34,817 nucleotides of DNA from assembly GCA_032251045.1 (NCBI GenBank), contig JAVVEW010000027.1, positions 1 to 34,817 on the forward strand, written 5' to 3'. This document shows, one piece after another, positions 8,574 to 16,656 of the stretch (position 1 is the first letter of the stretch; each line of letters opens with the position of its first letter). The translations under genes were made by a program, and so were the position numbers. This DNA comes from JAVVEW01 sp032251045. GTDB taxonomy: Bacteria; Pseudomonadota; Gammaproteobacteria; Methylococcales; Methylomonadaceae. The notes under the pieces were generated by a model. The model saw nothing but the letters and a program-made list of their open reading frames with translations. It was not told the origin of the DNA and searched no databases.

Positions 8574-8998
8574 CCGGTGCTGTTTTGTTCCACCCAACGT
8601 TGACGGCCATCAGCCAGTTGTTCTTTCTTCCAGAACGGGGCTTTATGTTTTAGCTCTTCCATGATGAACCGACAAGCGTCAAAGGCATCGCCCCTGTGGC
8701 CTGCCCAAACCGCCACCAGCACAATCGCTTCGCCTGGCTTCAGCAAACCGACACGATGCACCACCAAGCCATCTAACACCGTCCAACGTTGCTCGGCGTA
8801 TGCCGTGATTTCCTGGAGTTGACGTTCGGTCATGCCCGGATAATGCTCCAGATGTAACGCGCTGACCGTTTCCCCCAGGTTGTAATCTCTTGATGTGCCA
8901 ATAAAAACAGCGGTAGCGCCGGCATCGGTGCGAGCCGGTTGATAATCAGCTAGGCGTTGGAAAGGCTGAAAAGGCTCATCGAGCAGTTCGATATGCAT
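8561..8998 (-). CDS. moaE: Molybdopterin synthase catalytic subunit MoaE
   Basis: Large subunit of molybdopterin synthase, which transfers sulfur from MoaD to cyclic pyranopterin monophosphate in the cytoplasm. The 145-residue length is typical. Conserved stretches include GATAVFIGTSRDYN (27-40), LEHYPGM (50-56), HRVGLLKPGEAIVLVAVWAGHR (81-102) and the active-site LKHKAPFWKKE (116-126) with Lys119. The gene begins one base after the moaD stop, so moaD-moaE is a two-gene unit. Confidence 0.97.
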   Translation of the reverse strand: MHIELLDEPFQPFQRLADYQPARTDAGATAVFIGTSRDYNLGETVSALHLEHYPGMTERQLQEITAYAEQRWTVLDGLVVHRVGLLKPGEAIVLVAVWAGHRGDAFDACRFIMEELKHKAPFWKKEQLADGRQRWVEQNSTGYAG

Positions 8999-8999
8999 G

Positions 9000-9233
9000 T
9001 CAACCTCCGGTTACGGGTGGAAAAAACGCCACTTCTTGCCCATCCTGAACCGGACTGTCCAGTTGAGCATAGTTTTGGTCAATAGCCACCAGCAAAGGTT
9101 CTGGCAAAGCCAGGTCAGGTAACACATGCTGCCAGACCGCCCTGGGTGTGGTTGGGACAGGCAGTGACACCGTCAGCTCTGCATGACCAGACAGCTCGCG
9201 TAAGCGTGCAAAAAAGATAATTTTGATAGCCAT
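9000..9233 (-). CDS. moaD: Molybdopterin synthase sulfur carrier subunit MoaD
   Basis: A 77-residue ubiquitin-fold sulfur carrier. It opens MAIKIIFFARLRELSG, has the late QDGQEVAFFPPVTGG segment, and ends in the Gly-Gly that becomes the thiocarboxylate. It is followed immediately by moaE. The start codon is only 24 bases from that of moaC on the other strand, so the divergent promoters must overlap the start regions or lie within coding sequence. Confidence 0.96.
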   Translation of the reverse strand: MAIKIIFFARLRELSGHAELTVSLPVPTTPRAVWQHVLPDLALPEPLLVAIDQNYAQLDSPVQDGQEVAFFPPVTGG

Positions 9234-9257
9234 AGCAATAAGTTAAAGGTTAAAACA

Positions 9258-9728
9258 ATGACAGAGTTTACCCATTTCAACGCTCAAGGCGAGGCTCACA
9301 TGGTGGATATTGGTCAAAAAGCCATCACCCATCGTTGTGCGGTAGCGCAAGGCGTGATTCGGATGCAGCCTGAAACGCTGGCCAAAATTAACCATCGAGG
9401 ACACAAAAAAGGCGATGTACTGGGTATCGCCCGGGTAGCTGGCATCATGGCGGCGAAAAAAACCGCTGACTTAGTGCCTTTGTGTCATCCCCTAAGCCTG
9501 ACTCAGGTCAGTATCGATTTTCAGATGTCCGAGGACAATGCTGTGGAATGTCAGGCAACTGTCGCGACCGATGGAAAAACCGGCGTGGAAATGGAAGCCT
9601 TGACGGCGGTACAGATTGCACTGTTAACGATTTATGACATGTGCAAGGCGGTTGATAAAACCATGGTGATTGACCAGGTCAAGGTCACGGCCAAGTCAGG
9701 TGGCCGTTCCGGGGATTGGACGTTATAA
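9258..9728 (+). CDS. moaC: Cyclic pyranopterin monophosphate synthase MoaC
   Basis: Converts the MoaA product to cyclic pyranopterin monophosphate, the step before MoaD/MoaE. The 156-residue protein shows the family signatures HKKGDVLGIARVAGIMAAKK, LVPLCHPLSLTQV, GKTGVEMEALTAVQIALLTIYDMCKA and KSGGRSGDW. AAAGG lies about ten bases before the ATG. It is transcribed divergently from moaD-moaE. moaA and moaB are not in the window. Confidence 0.97.
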   Translation: MTEFTHFNAQGEAHMVDIGQKAITHRCAVAQGVIRMQPETLAKINHRGHKKGDVLGIARVAGIMAAKKTADLVPLCHPLSLTQVSIDFQMSEDNAVECQATVATDGKTGVEMEALTAVQIALLTIYDMCKAVDKTMVIDQVKVTAKSGGRSGDWTL

Positions 9729-9755
9729 AAAAAGACCGGCCCGAGGGCCGGTCTT
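9727..9755 (-). terminator. Intrinsic terminator of sodB, shared with moaC
   Basis: AAGACCGGCC and GGCCGGTCTT make a perfect 10-bp stem with a CGAG loop (9732-9755). On the minus strand it is followed by seven U residues (A-run 9727-9733) and lies 13 bases past the sodB stop, so it is a canonical terminator for sodB. It also directly follows the moaC stop on the plus strand, where the T-tract is poor; it may act in both directions. Confidence 0.9.
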
Positions 9756-9768
9756 ATGCAAGCAGGGG

Positions 9769-10350
9769 TTAAGCGTCGTAATTTTGCGCCGCAAATTCCC
9801 AGTTAACCAGGTTCCAGAACGCTTCCAGATATTTAGGACGAGCGTTGCGATAGTCAACGTAATAGGCGTGTTCCCAAACATCACAGGTCAGCAGCGGTGT
9901 CTGGCCTTCAGTCAAAGGTGTGGCCGCGTTGCTGGTGCTGACCAGCGCCAGTGAACCGTCTGGGTTTTTCACCAGCCAGGCCCAGCCTGAGCCAAAAGTG
10001 GTTACCGCGCACTGAGTGAATTTTTCCTTGAATTCAGCAAAAGAACCGAAAGAGCGGTTAATGGCATTGGCCAGGCCGCCGGTTGGTTCGCCGCCGCCGT
10101 TAGGGCTTAACGAGTTCCAGTAAAAGGTATGGTTCCAAACCTGCGCAGCATTGTTGAAAATGCCGCCAGTGGCCGCTTTGACGATTTCTTCCAGCGACTT
10201 GCCTGCGAACTCGGTACCCGTGACCAGGTTGTTCAGATTGGTGACATACGTCTGATGATGCTTGCCGTAATGGAACTCCAATGTCTCTTCTGAGATATGT
10301 GGTGCCAGTGCGTTTTTTGCGTAAGGGAGGGCAGGTAATTCAAATGCCAT
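9769..10350 (-). CDS. sodB: Iron superoxide dismutase
   Basis: Converts superoxide to oxygen and hydrogen peroxide in the cytoplasm. All four metal ligands are present: His27 (EFHYGKHHQTYV), His74 (WNHTFYWNS), Asp157 and His161 (DVWEHAYYVDYRN). Gln70 in AAQVWNHTF and the overall 193-residue form are those of Fe-type enzymes. A strong AAGGAG ribosome-binding site precedes the ATG. It is divergent from sucA across a 210-base gap. Confidence 0.97.
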   Translation of the reverse strand: MAFELPALPYAKNALAPHISEETLEFHYGKHHQTYVTNLNNLVTGTEFAGKSLEEIVKAATGGIFNNAAQVWNHTFYWNSLSPNGGGEPTGGLANAINRSFGSFAEFKEKFTQCAVTTFGSGWAWLVKNPDGSLALVSTSNAATPLTEGQTPLLTCDVWEHAYYVDYRNARPKYLEAFWNLVNWEFAAQNYDA

Positions 10351-10427
10351 GAATGTCTCCTTTTTTGAGGGTTGATAAAAACCTAGTAAAACAATAAAGA
10401 ATTTTTACTTTAGCACTTTTCCTTTGC

Positions 10428-10433
10428 ATTATA
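10428..10433 (-). promoter_or_regulatory. Candidate sodB -10 element
   Basis: TATAAT on the minus strand, about 78 bases upstream of the sodB ATG; the -35 region (GAGAAT at 17-bp spacing) is poor. Between it and sodB lies an inverted repeat AGTAAAA...TTTTACT (about 10385-10411) of unknown role. No clear Fur box was seen. No convincing promoter for sucA was recognised in the same gap. Confidence 0.4.
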
Positions 10434-10560
10434 AAGCCGTCTTTAGGCAAATTCTCGCATTGCTGGTAATTTGTCCCGAAACACCTAAAATTAAAGTCAT
10501 GAGTCAGACAGCCTGTCGCGTTGTCGGCTTTGATCATTATTCAGCTAAGGAAATCAGGCT

Positions 10561-13386
10561 ATGAGCGCAGGCGATTTACTCGAACATTTCCGGCAAACAT
10601 CCGCTTTATACGGCAGCAACGCCGCCTATATAGAAGGGCTTTACGAAAGTTATCTGGACGACCCTGAAGCCGTCCCGGAAACCTGGCGTCATCATTTTGC
10701 CAAACTCCCCAATACACAACCCGATATCGCCCACGGTCCGGTGGTCGCTCGATTTGCCGCGCTGGCCCAGCAATCCCATGGTCGCCTGGCCAAGTTGCAA
10801 GGCTTTACCGAGGCCAGCGTCAAGAAGCAGGCGTCGGTTTCACGGCTGATCAATCAATACCGAAGTTCCGGTCATTTAATCGCTAACAACAACCCTCTGG
10901 CACATGAGGAATCACCACTGCCGCCTGAATTCGCGCCGGCCAGCTACGGTCTGACCGAGCTGGATATGGATACCGTATTCGATCCCGGCAAGCTGGATGG
11001 TGCGGACAAAATGTCGCTCAGAGCAATCTTAAGCGCTTTGAAGCGCATTTACTGCGGCCATCTGGCGGTTGAGTACATGCACATCACCGATGCGGACATT
11101 CGCAGTTGGCTGAAAAATCATCTGGAAAGCGGCAAAACGCTTTACCAGCCCACTCCCGAAGACAAACACATCATTCTTGAACAGCTGATTGCGGCCGAAG
11201 CGATTGAAAACTATCTGCACCGCACCTTTGTCGGTCAAAAACGTTTTTCCCTGGAAGGTGGTGAAACGCTGATTCCCATGCTCGATCAGCTGATTCAGCG
11301 CGCCGCCGCAAACAAGACCAAGGAAATTGTGATTGGCATGGCGCACCGTGGCAGACTCAATGTGCTGGTGAATATCCTGGGCAAGAACCCCGCGCAATTG
11401 TTTGAAGAATTCAAAGGCGGCAGTCATACTTTGCCCGGCATGAGTTCCGGTGACGTCAAATATCACATGGGTTTTTCTTCGGATCTGGAGACCGGTGCAG
11501 ACCCGGTACATGTCACGTTAGCTTTCAATCCCTCGCATCTGGAGATTATCAATCCGGTGGTGGCAGGTTCCGTGCGCGCCCGTCAGGATCGTCATGGTGC
11601 CAACAGTATCAATACCGTGTTACCGGTCTTGATTCACGGTGATGCCGCGTTTGCCGGGCAAGGCGTGGTGATGGAAACCTTGAACATGTCGGCCACTCGC
11701 GGCTTCAGCATTGGCGGTACGGTACACATCGTTATCAACAACCAGATTGGTTTCACCACCAGCAACCCGAAAGATGCCCGCTCCACGCGCTATTGCACCG
11801 ATGTCGCCAGCCTGGTGCAAGCGCCGGTATTTCACGTCAATGGTGATGAGCCTGAGGCCGCATTTTCGGCCATTCGCATGGCGCTGGATTTTCGCATGCG
11901 TTTTAATCGCGATGTGGTCATTGACTTGATTTGCTATCGCCGGCTGGGTCATAACGAAGCCGACGAACCGTCTGCGACCCAGCCAATGATGTATCAGACC
12001 ATTCGCAATCATCCAACCACGCGGCAGCTTTATGCACAGCGTCTGGTACAGCAAGGCGTTGTCGATGCGCAACAAGACAAGGCATTAGAGGCTGATTACA
12101 TCAAAAAACTGGAAGCAGGGCAGGTGGTTTCCAGGCCATTGCTAGATGAGAAGGTCTACTCTTATTCGGCATTGTGGACGCCTTTTATCAACCAAAAATG
12201 GACCGTCGCCTGCAAAACCGCTCTGTCACTGGAACAGATTCGCAACCTCAGTGAAAAACTGCAACAATTGCCGCCCAGTTTCGAGCTGCATCCAAGGGTG
12301 GCAAAAATCATGGAAAGTCGTCGCAAGATGGCTGCGGGGGCCCAGGAACTGGATTGGGGCTATGCTGAAAATCTGGCCTATGCCAGCTTGTTGGTTGAAG
12401 GTTTTCCGGTGCGACTGACCGGCCAGGATGTTGGTCGGGGGACGTTTTTTCATCGCCACGCAGTGCTGCATAATCAACTGGATGAGAGTACTTTTTTACC
12501 ACTTAACCAGCTCACCGAAACACAAGCTCGCTGTCAGATTTATGATTCTTTGCTGTCTGAGGCGGGGGTGTTGGGCTTTGAATATGGCTACAGTACCACC
12601 GCGCCGAATGCCTTGGTGATCTGGGAGGCGCAGTTTGGTGATTTCGTCAATGGCGCGCAAGTGGTTATCGACCAATTCATCAGCTCCGGGGAAAGTAAAT
12701 GGGGGCGTTTGAGCGGTTTGGTGATGTTACTGCCTCATGGTTACGAAGGCCAGGGGCCCGAGCATTCCTCGGCACGACTGGAACGCTTTTTGCAGCTATG
12801 TGCGGAGCATAATTTACAGGTTTGCGTGCCCAGCACACCGGCACAGATTTTTCATTTGTTGCGTCGTCAGGTGATTCGCGGTTACCGTAAACCCCTGGTG
12901 GTGATGAGTCCTAAAAGTCTGCTGCGACATAAACTGGCGGTATCATCACTGGAAGACTTGAGCCGGGGCAAATTTCAGTTAGTGATCGGCGAGCTCGATG
13001 AGCTGGACGCTGACGCCATACAGCGACTGGTATTGTGCGCCGGCAAGGTTTACTACGATCTGCTGGAGGCTCGCCGCGAGCAGGCGCTTAAACACGTCGC
13101 CATCATTCGTGTCGAGCAGCTGTATCCGTTTCCGCAGGCCGCGCTGGCGCGGCAGCTGGCGCATTACCGTAACCTTCAGGATGTGGTCTGGTGTCAGGAG
13201 GAACCGCAAAATCAGGGCGCCTGGTATCAACTGCGTCATTATTTGACCGATACCTTGTCCGATGGTCTGGCCTTGCATTATGCCGGGCGTCCGCCTTCTG
13301 CCTCACCCGCCGTTGGTAATTTCAAAAAACATCTCGAACAACAACACGCTGTTGTCAACTCGGCTTTGACCGGCGCTGATGATTAA
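10561..13386 (+). CDS. sucA: 2-oxoglutarate dehydrogenase E1 component
   Basis: Thiamine-diphosphate-dependent decarboxylase of the 2-oxoglutarate dehydrogenase complex in the TCA cycle. At 941 residues it has the usual full length. It opens with the E2-binding segment (SALYGSNAAYIEGLYESYLDDP), and has EIVIGMAHRGRLNVLVNILGK (about 255-275), the thiamine-diphosphate-binding GDAAFAGQGVVMETLNMS starting at residue 360, GGTVHIVINNQIGFTTSNP and YRRLGHNEADEPSATQP. The C-terminal transketolase-like half is intact. AAGGAA lies upstream of the ATG. It is the first gene of sucA-sucB-lpd. Type I methanotrophs were long reported to lack measurable activity of this enzyme although genes occur; see the Lpd entry. 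Confidence 0.98.
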   Translation: MSAGDLLEHFRQTSALYGSNAAYIEGLYESYLDDPEAVPETWRHHFAKLPNTQPDIAHGPVVARFAALAQQSHGRLAKLQGFTEASVKKQASVSRLINQYRSSGHLIANNNPLAHEESPLPPEFAPASYGLTELDMDTVFDPGKLDGADKMSLRAILSALKRIYCGHLAVEYMHITDADIRSWLKNHLESGKTLYQPTPEDKHIILEQLIAAEAIENYLHRTFVGQKRFSLEGGETLIPMLDQLIQRAAANKTKEIVIGMAHRGRLNVLVNILGKNPAQLFEEFKGGSHTLPGMSSGDVKYHMGFSSDLETGADPVHVTLAFNPSHLEIINPVVAGSVRARQDRHGANSINTVLPVLIHGDAAFAGQGVVMETLNMSATRGFSIGGTVHIVINNQIGFTTSNPKDARSTRYCTDVASLVQAPVFHVNGDEPEAAFSAIRMALDFRMRFNRDVVIDLICYRRLGHNEADEPSATQPMMYQTIRNHPTTRQLYAQRLVQQGVVDAQQDKALEADYIKKLEAGQVVSRPLLDEKVYSYSALWTPFINQKWTVACKTALSLEQIRNLSEKLQQLPPSFELHPRVAKIMESRRKMAAGAQELDWGYAENLAYASLLVEGFPVRLTGQDVGRGTFFHRHAVLHNQLDESTFLPLNQLTETQARCQIYDSLLSEAGVLGFEYGYSTTAPNALVIWEAQFGDFVNGAQVVIDQFISSGESKWGRLSGLVMLLPHGYEGQGPEHSSARLERFLQLCAEHNLQVCVPSTPAQIFHLLRRQVIRGYRKPLVVMSPKSLLRHKLAVSSLEDLSRGKFQLVIGELDELDADAIQRLVLCAGKVYYDLLEARREQALKHVAIIRVEQLYPFPQAALARQLAHYRNLQDVVWCQEEPQNQGAWYQLRHYLTDTLSDGLALHYAGRPPSASPAVGNFKKHLEQQHAVVNSALTGADD

Positions 13387-13396
13387 GGAAAAAAAC

Positions 13397-14635
13397 ATGA
13401 GCCTAGATGTGCGCGTACCCAATTTACCGGAATCTGTTGCTGATGCGACCTTGGCCAAATGGCACCATACGGCAGGCGAGTGGGTAACCAAAGACGCCAA
13501 CCTGGTTGACCTTGAAACAGATAAAGTTGTGCTGGAAGTGCCGGCACCTGCCTCGGGCCGCCTGGTTGAGATCCGCAAGAACGAGGGGGATACCGTGGTT
13601 GCCGAGGATATTCTGGCGATCATCGAGCCTGGAGAGACGGAAATCCGCCCCGACCAGCCTGGCGCTACTGAAAAAACCGACCCGATAACTGCATCTGCTG
13701 AAGAAGACGCCGAGGATATCCCTTTAAGCCCTGCGGTGCGCCGTTTAGTGGCGGAAAACAGTCTTGACCCGGCTAGTATTCAAGGCACCGGCAAGAATGG
13801 CCGCATCACCAAACAGGATGTGCTGGATTATCTGGACAACGCCGCGCCCGCAAAAACACAGGCGCCTGTCGAAGCACCGTCTGTTGACGTGCTGCCCGAG
13901 CCAGGCCAGTTTGAAGCCCCGAAACATTCGCCGATTCGCCCCGAGCAGCGGGTGCCGATGACCCGGTTGCGTGCCAAAATCGCCGAGCGTCTGCTGGAGG
14001 CCCAGCAAAACGCCGCCATGCTGACCACATTCAATGATGTTAATATGCACCCGGTGATCGAACTGCGTAACCAGTACAAGCAACGTTTTGAACAAACGCA
14101 TTCGATTAAACTCGGTTTTATGTCGTTTTTTGTCAAGGCCGCGATTGAAGCGTTGAAGAAATTTCCCGCCATCAATGCGTCCATCGATAACAAAGACATC
14201 ATTTACCACGGTTATTACGACATTGGCATTGCCGTGTCCACGCCCCGGGGGCTGGTGGTGCCGGTAATTCGCGACGCCGATCAGCTGGATTTCGCCGGCA
14301 TCGAAAAAACCATTGCCGATTTCGGCGCCAAGGCCAAAGCCGGTTCGCTGAGTTACGAAGAACTCAGTGGTGGCACTTTCACTATCACCAACGGTGGTAT
14401 TTTCGGCTCCATGTTGTCCACACCGATACTCAATCCGCCGCAATGCGCCATTTTAGGCATGCATGCCATTCGTGACCGGCCAGTGGCGGAAAACGGCCAG
14501 GTGGTGATACGTCCGGTGATGTATCTGGCCTTATCCTACGACCACCGACTGGTCGATGGTCGGGAAGCGGTGCAATTTCTGGCGACGGTCAAAGAATGCC
14601 TGGAATCGCCGGCGCATTTGTTGCTGAACATTTAA
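13397..14635 (+). CDS. sucB: Dihydrolipoyl succinyltransferase (2-oxoglutarate dehydrogenase E2)
   Basis: Core acyltransferase of the 2-oxoglutarate dehydrogenase complex. I start it at the ATG at 13397 (MSLDVRVPNLPESVADATLA), preceded by AAGGAA; the in-frame ATG at 13379 would overlap sucA and add six unrelated residues. The 412-residue product has one lipoyl domain (1-78, lipoylated Lys43 in ETDKVVLEVPA), a peripheral-subunit-binding domain (109-146, LSPAVRRLVAENSLDP), and the catalytic domain (about 185-412) ending in SYDHRLVDGREAV with His383 and Asp387. All catalytic residues appear intact, in contrast to the neighbouring Lpd. Confidence 0.97.
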   Translation: MSLDVRVPNLPESVADATLAKWHHTAGEWVTKDANLVDLETDKVVLEVPAPASGRLVEIRKNEGDTVVAEDILAIIEPGETEIRPDQPGATEKTDPITASAEEDAEDIPLSPAVRRLVAENSLDPASIQGTGKNGRITKQDVLDYLDNAAPAKTQAPVEAPSVDVLPEPGQFEAPKHSPIRPEQRVPMTRLRAKIAERLLEAQQNAAMLTTFNDVNMHPVIELRNQYKQRFEQTHSIKLGFMSFFVKAAIEALKKFPAINASIDNKDIIYHGYYDIGIAVSTPRGLVVPVIRDADQLDFAGIEKTIADFGAKAKAGSLSYEELSGGTFTITNGGIFGSMLSTPILNPPQCAILGMHAIRDRPVAENGQVVIRPVMYLALSYDHRLVDGREAVQFLATVKECLESPAHLLLNI

Positions 14636-14659
14636 TTTTTACCAACCCAACAGAGCATT

Positions 14660-16096
14660 ATGGCCAAACTTGCGAATCAATACGATGTTATTGTGATCGG
14701 CGCCGGGCCTGCCGGTTATGTCGCCGCCATCCGGTCAGCGCAACTGGGCCTTAAAACCTGTTGCATCGATCAATGGCAAGGCGCCGAAGGTCAAGCCTGT
14801 CTGGGCGGCGCCTATGTCAATGCCGGCTGCATTTCCGCGTTGGCGCTGCAGGAATCGGCGCGGGTCTATCAGCTGGTGCAACATGGCTTGGCGCAGCACG
14901 GCCTGAGCGCGACCGGCATAAAACTGGATCTAAAGCAGACCATTGCCCGTAAAAACGCCAAAATCCACCATCTGAGCGACACCATCGCCTCCGCGTTCGC
15001 TCGTCATGACATTCAGTTATTACATGGCGCAGGACAACTGCAAACCGCCGGAGAGGTGTTATTCACGCCCATTGCCCGTGGCAAGGCACAGGTTTTACAT
15101 GCGCCACACATTATCCTGGCTACAGGCTCTAAACCGGTGGATTTACCCTGTGCCAGTATCGACCATGAGGCGATACTGGATACCACCGACGCGCTTAACT
15201 TAACCGAGTTACCCAAGCGTCTTGGCATTATTGGTGCCGGGATTATTGGCCTGGGATTGGCGGGCATCTGGCAACAATTGGGCAGTGATGTGGTATTGCT
15301 GGATGCCCAACAGACTTTCTTGCCCATTGTCGATCGCCAGATTGCCGATTACGCCTATCGGTTATGCCAACAACGTGGCCTGGATTTGAAACTAGGCGCA
15401 CGGGTGATCTCCAGTAAAGTCAGTCGCAATAAAGTGGTCATTGAATATCAGGATGACAATAAGCAACACTCCATGACCCTGGACAAACTATTGGTTGCCT
15501 CGGGCCGCAAGCCCAACTCTGAAAATGTGGCGGCACCGGAAGCGGAATTGTTGCTAGATGAACAAGGCTATGTGCATGTCGATGACCAATGCTGCACCAC
15601 CGTACCGGGCGTTTATGCCATTGGCGATTTGACCTTGCTCGGGCCGATGCTGGCGCATAAAGGACTGGAGGAGGGGATCTTTGTCGCCGAAAAAATTGCC
15701 GGCATCGAAACGCCGATCAATTACCAAATCATGCCCAGTGTCATTTATACCGAGCCGGAAATTGCCTGGGTTGGACACACGGAACAAAGCCTGATTGCCA
15801 CCGGTCAGCCATACAAAAAAGGTGTGTTTGAATTGGCCAACAACGGTCGGGCGGTCGCCATTGACCGTACTGACGGCATGGTGAAAATCCTCACTCATGC
15901 CGAAACCGACAGTATTTTAGGCGTTCACATTATCGGTGTGAGCGCCTCTGAGTTGATCGCCGAGGCGGTGTTGGCGATGGAGTTCTCCGCCAGCGCCGAA
16001 GATTTGGCGCGTACCATTCATGCCCACCCCACCATCTCCGAAGCCTTGCACGAAGCCGCGCTGGCGTTGGATGGGCGCGCCTTGCATTTACCCTGA
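14660..16096 (+). CDS. lpd: Dihydrolipoyl dehydrogenase (E3) homologue with altered disulfide site
   Basis: A 478-residue protein of the pyridine nucleotide-disulfide oxidoreductase family, third gene of sucA-sucB-lpd. FAD binding is seen in VIVIGAGPAGYVAAIRSAQLG (10-30), NAD binding in RLGIIGAGIIGLGLAGIW (187-204), and FAD contact in VYAIGDLTLLGPMLAHKG. The dimer domain keeps the catalytic His-Glu pair in HAHPTISEALHEA (His455, Glu460). The redox site is abnormal. The family pattern GGTCLNVGCIPSKAL is here GGAYVNAGCISALAL (49-63), so the first active-site Cys is Tyr52 (TAT, 14813-14815). Cys57 remains, and the PSK that follows is SAL. Cys47 is nearby but in the wrong place. Classical lipoamide oxidation looks impaired; a second E3 elsewhere could serve the complex. 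The identity as an Lpd homologue is firm; the activity is doubtful. Confidence 0.9.
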   Translation: MAKLANQYDVIVIGAGPAGYVAAIRSAQLGLKTCCIDQWQGAEGQACLGGAYVNAGCISALALQESARVYQLVQHGLAQHGLSATGIKLDLKQTIARKNAKIHHLSDTIASAFARHDIQLLHGAGQLQTAGEVLFTPIARGKAQVLHAPHIILATGSKPVDLPCASIDHEAILDTTDALNLTELPKRLGIIGAGIIGLGLAGIWQQLGSDVVLLDAQQTFLPIVDRQIADYAYRLCQQRGLDLKLGARVISSKVSRNKVVIEYQDDNKQHSMTLDKLLVASGRKPNSENVAAPEAELLLDEQGYVHVDDQCCTTVPGVYAIGDLTLLGPMLAHKGLEEGIFVAEKIAGIETPINYQIMPSVIYTEPEIAWVGHTEQSLIATGQPYKKGVFELANNGRAVAIDRTDGMVKILTHAETDSILGVHIIGVSASELIAEAVLAMEFSASAEDLARTIHAHPTISEALHEAALALDGRALHLP

Positions 16097-16110
16097 AGGA
16101 TGGCGGCATC

Positions 16111-16347
16111 ATGAGTCAGGCGCTATTAAGCGAGGTGTTACTGTACAGTCTGGGCATCAATTATCTGATTCTGCTGTTTTGGTTTGGTCTTTATTACCGC
16201 GCCCGTGACCTCTTGAAAGCCTGGCATGGATTCAGGCTTGATGATGCAACATTTGACCGGTTACATTATGCCGGCATGATGCAATACAAAATCTTGATTT
16301 TCATCTTTAACCTGACGCCCTGGCTGGCGCTTAATCTCGCCGGCTAG
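16111..16347 (+). CDS. Small two-helix membrane protein, DUF6868-like
   Basis: A 78-residue protein 14 bases after lpd, with GAAGGATGG upstream of the ATG. It has a hydrophobic N-terminal helix (about 9-28, YSLGINYLILLFWFGLYY), a basic loop RARDLLKAWHGF, a segment LDDATFDRLHYAGMMQYKI, and a second hydrophobic helix FIFNLTPWLALNLAG. The arrangement of an HG-F-L motif, FDRLHYAG and a closing FNLxPWLAL fits what I recall of the DUF6868 family. Its function is unknown. It is probably co-transcribed with sucAB-lpd, but that may be positional only. Confidence 0.75.
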   Translation: MSQALLSEVLLYSLGINYLILLFWFGLYYRARDLLKAWHGFRLDDATFDRLHYAGMMQYKILIFIFNLTPWLALNLAG

Positions 16348-16656
16348 GTCGGTGTCGATGGCCGTTAACATCGTGGCGCGATTGTTTTACGCCCTGTCAA
16401 CCGACCCTTGCATACGCCGCCCTTATCAATGGCTGCAATGCTACCTCGCTTTGAAGGCCGGAAACATTCCAATCGCTAACGTAGCAACGCCACAGCCTGA
16501 ACCCCCCTCCCTCACCCCTGTAGAGCCTCAATACGCCCAACAAAGCCGCTGTTGTGCGGGACATGCACTATCGCGCTTTGCTCAGTCTACGAGTCTGTGC
16601 TCAGACATCCCTCCCGATGGCGTAATGGATACACCGTTGATGACGCGAACATTATC
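16348..16656 (+). other. Non-coding gap between DUF6868-like gene and flippase
   Basis: Some 309 bases with no supported gene. A frame stays open across it but its translation is proline/cysteine-rich, unlike any family, and has no ribosome-binding site. The stretch contains a C-rich segment (about 16502-16520) and the sequence ACGTAGCAACG, also related to the shc terminator stem. A promoter for the flippase-cyclase pair is expected here but I could not pick one out. Confidence 0.5.

Noticed and set aside
13379..13396. Upstream ATG of sucB at 13379
   Set aside because: It overlaps sucA and adds six residues not found in the family; the ATG at 13397 has a good ribosome-binding site.
13745..14443. 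232-codon frame opposite sucB
   Set aside because: Lies wholly antisense to the catalytic domain of a clear sucB gene and shows no family features.
14660..16096. Possibility that the Lpd is a different flavin oxidoreductase such as mercuric reductase or glutathione reductase
   Set aside because: The operon position after sucA-sucB and the E3-like sequence over its full length, including HAHPTISEALHEA, favour an Lpd; only the disulfide site deviates.
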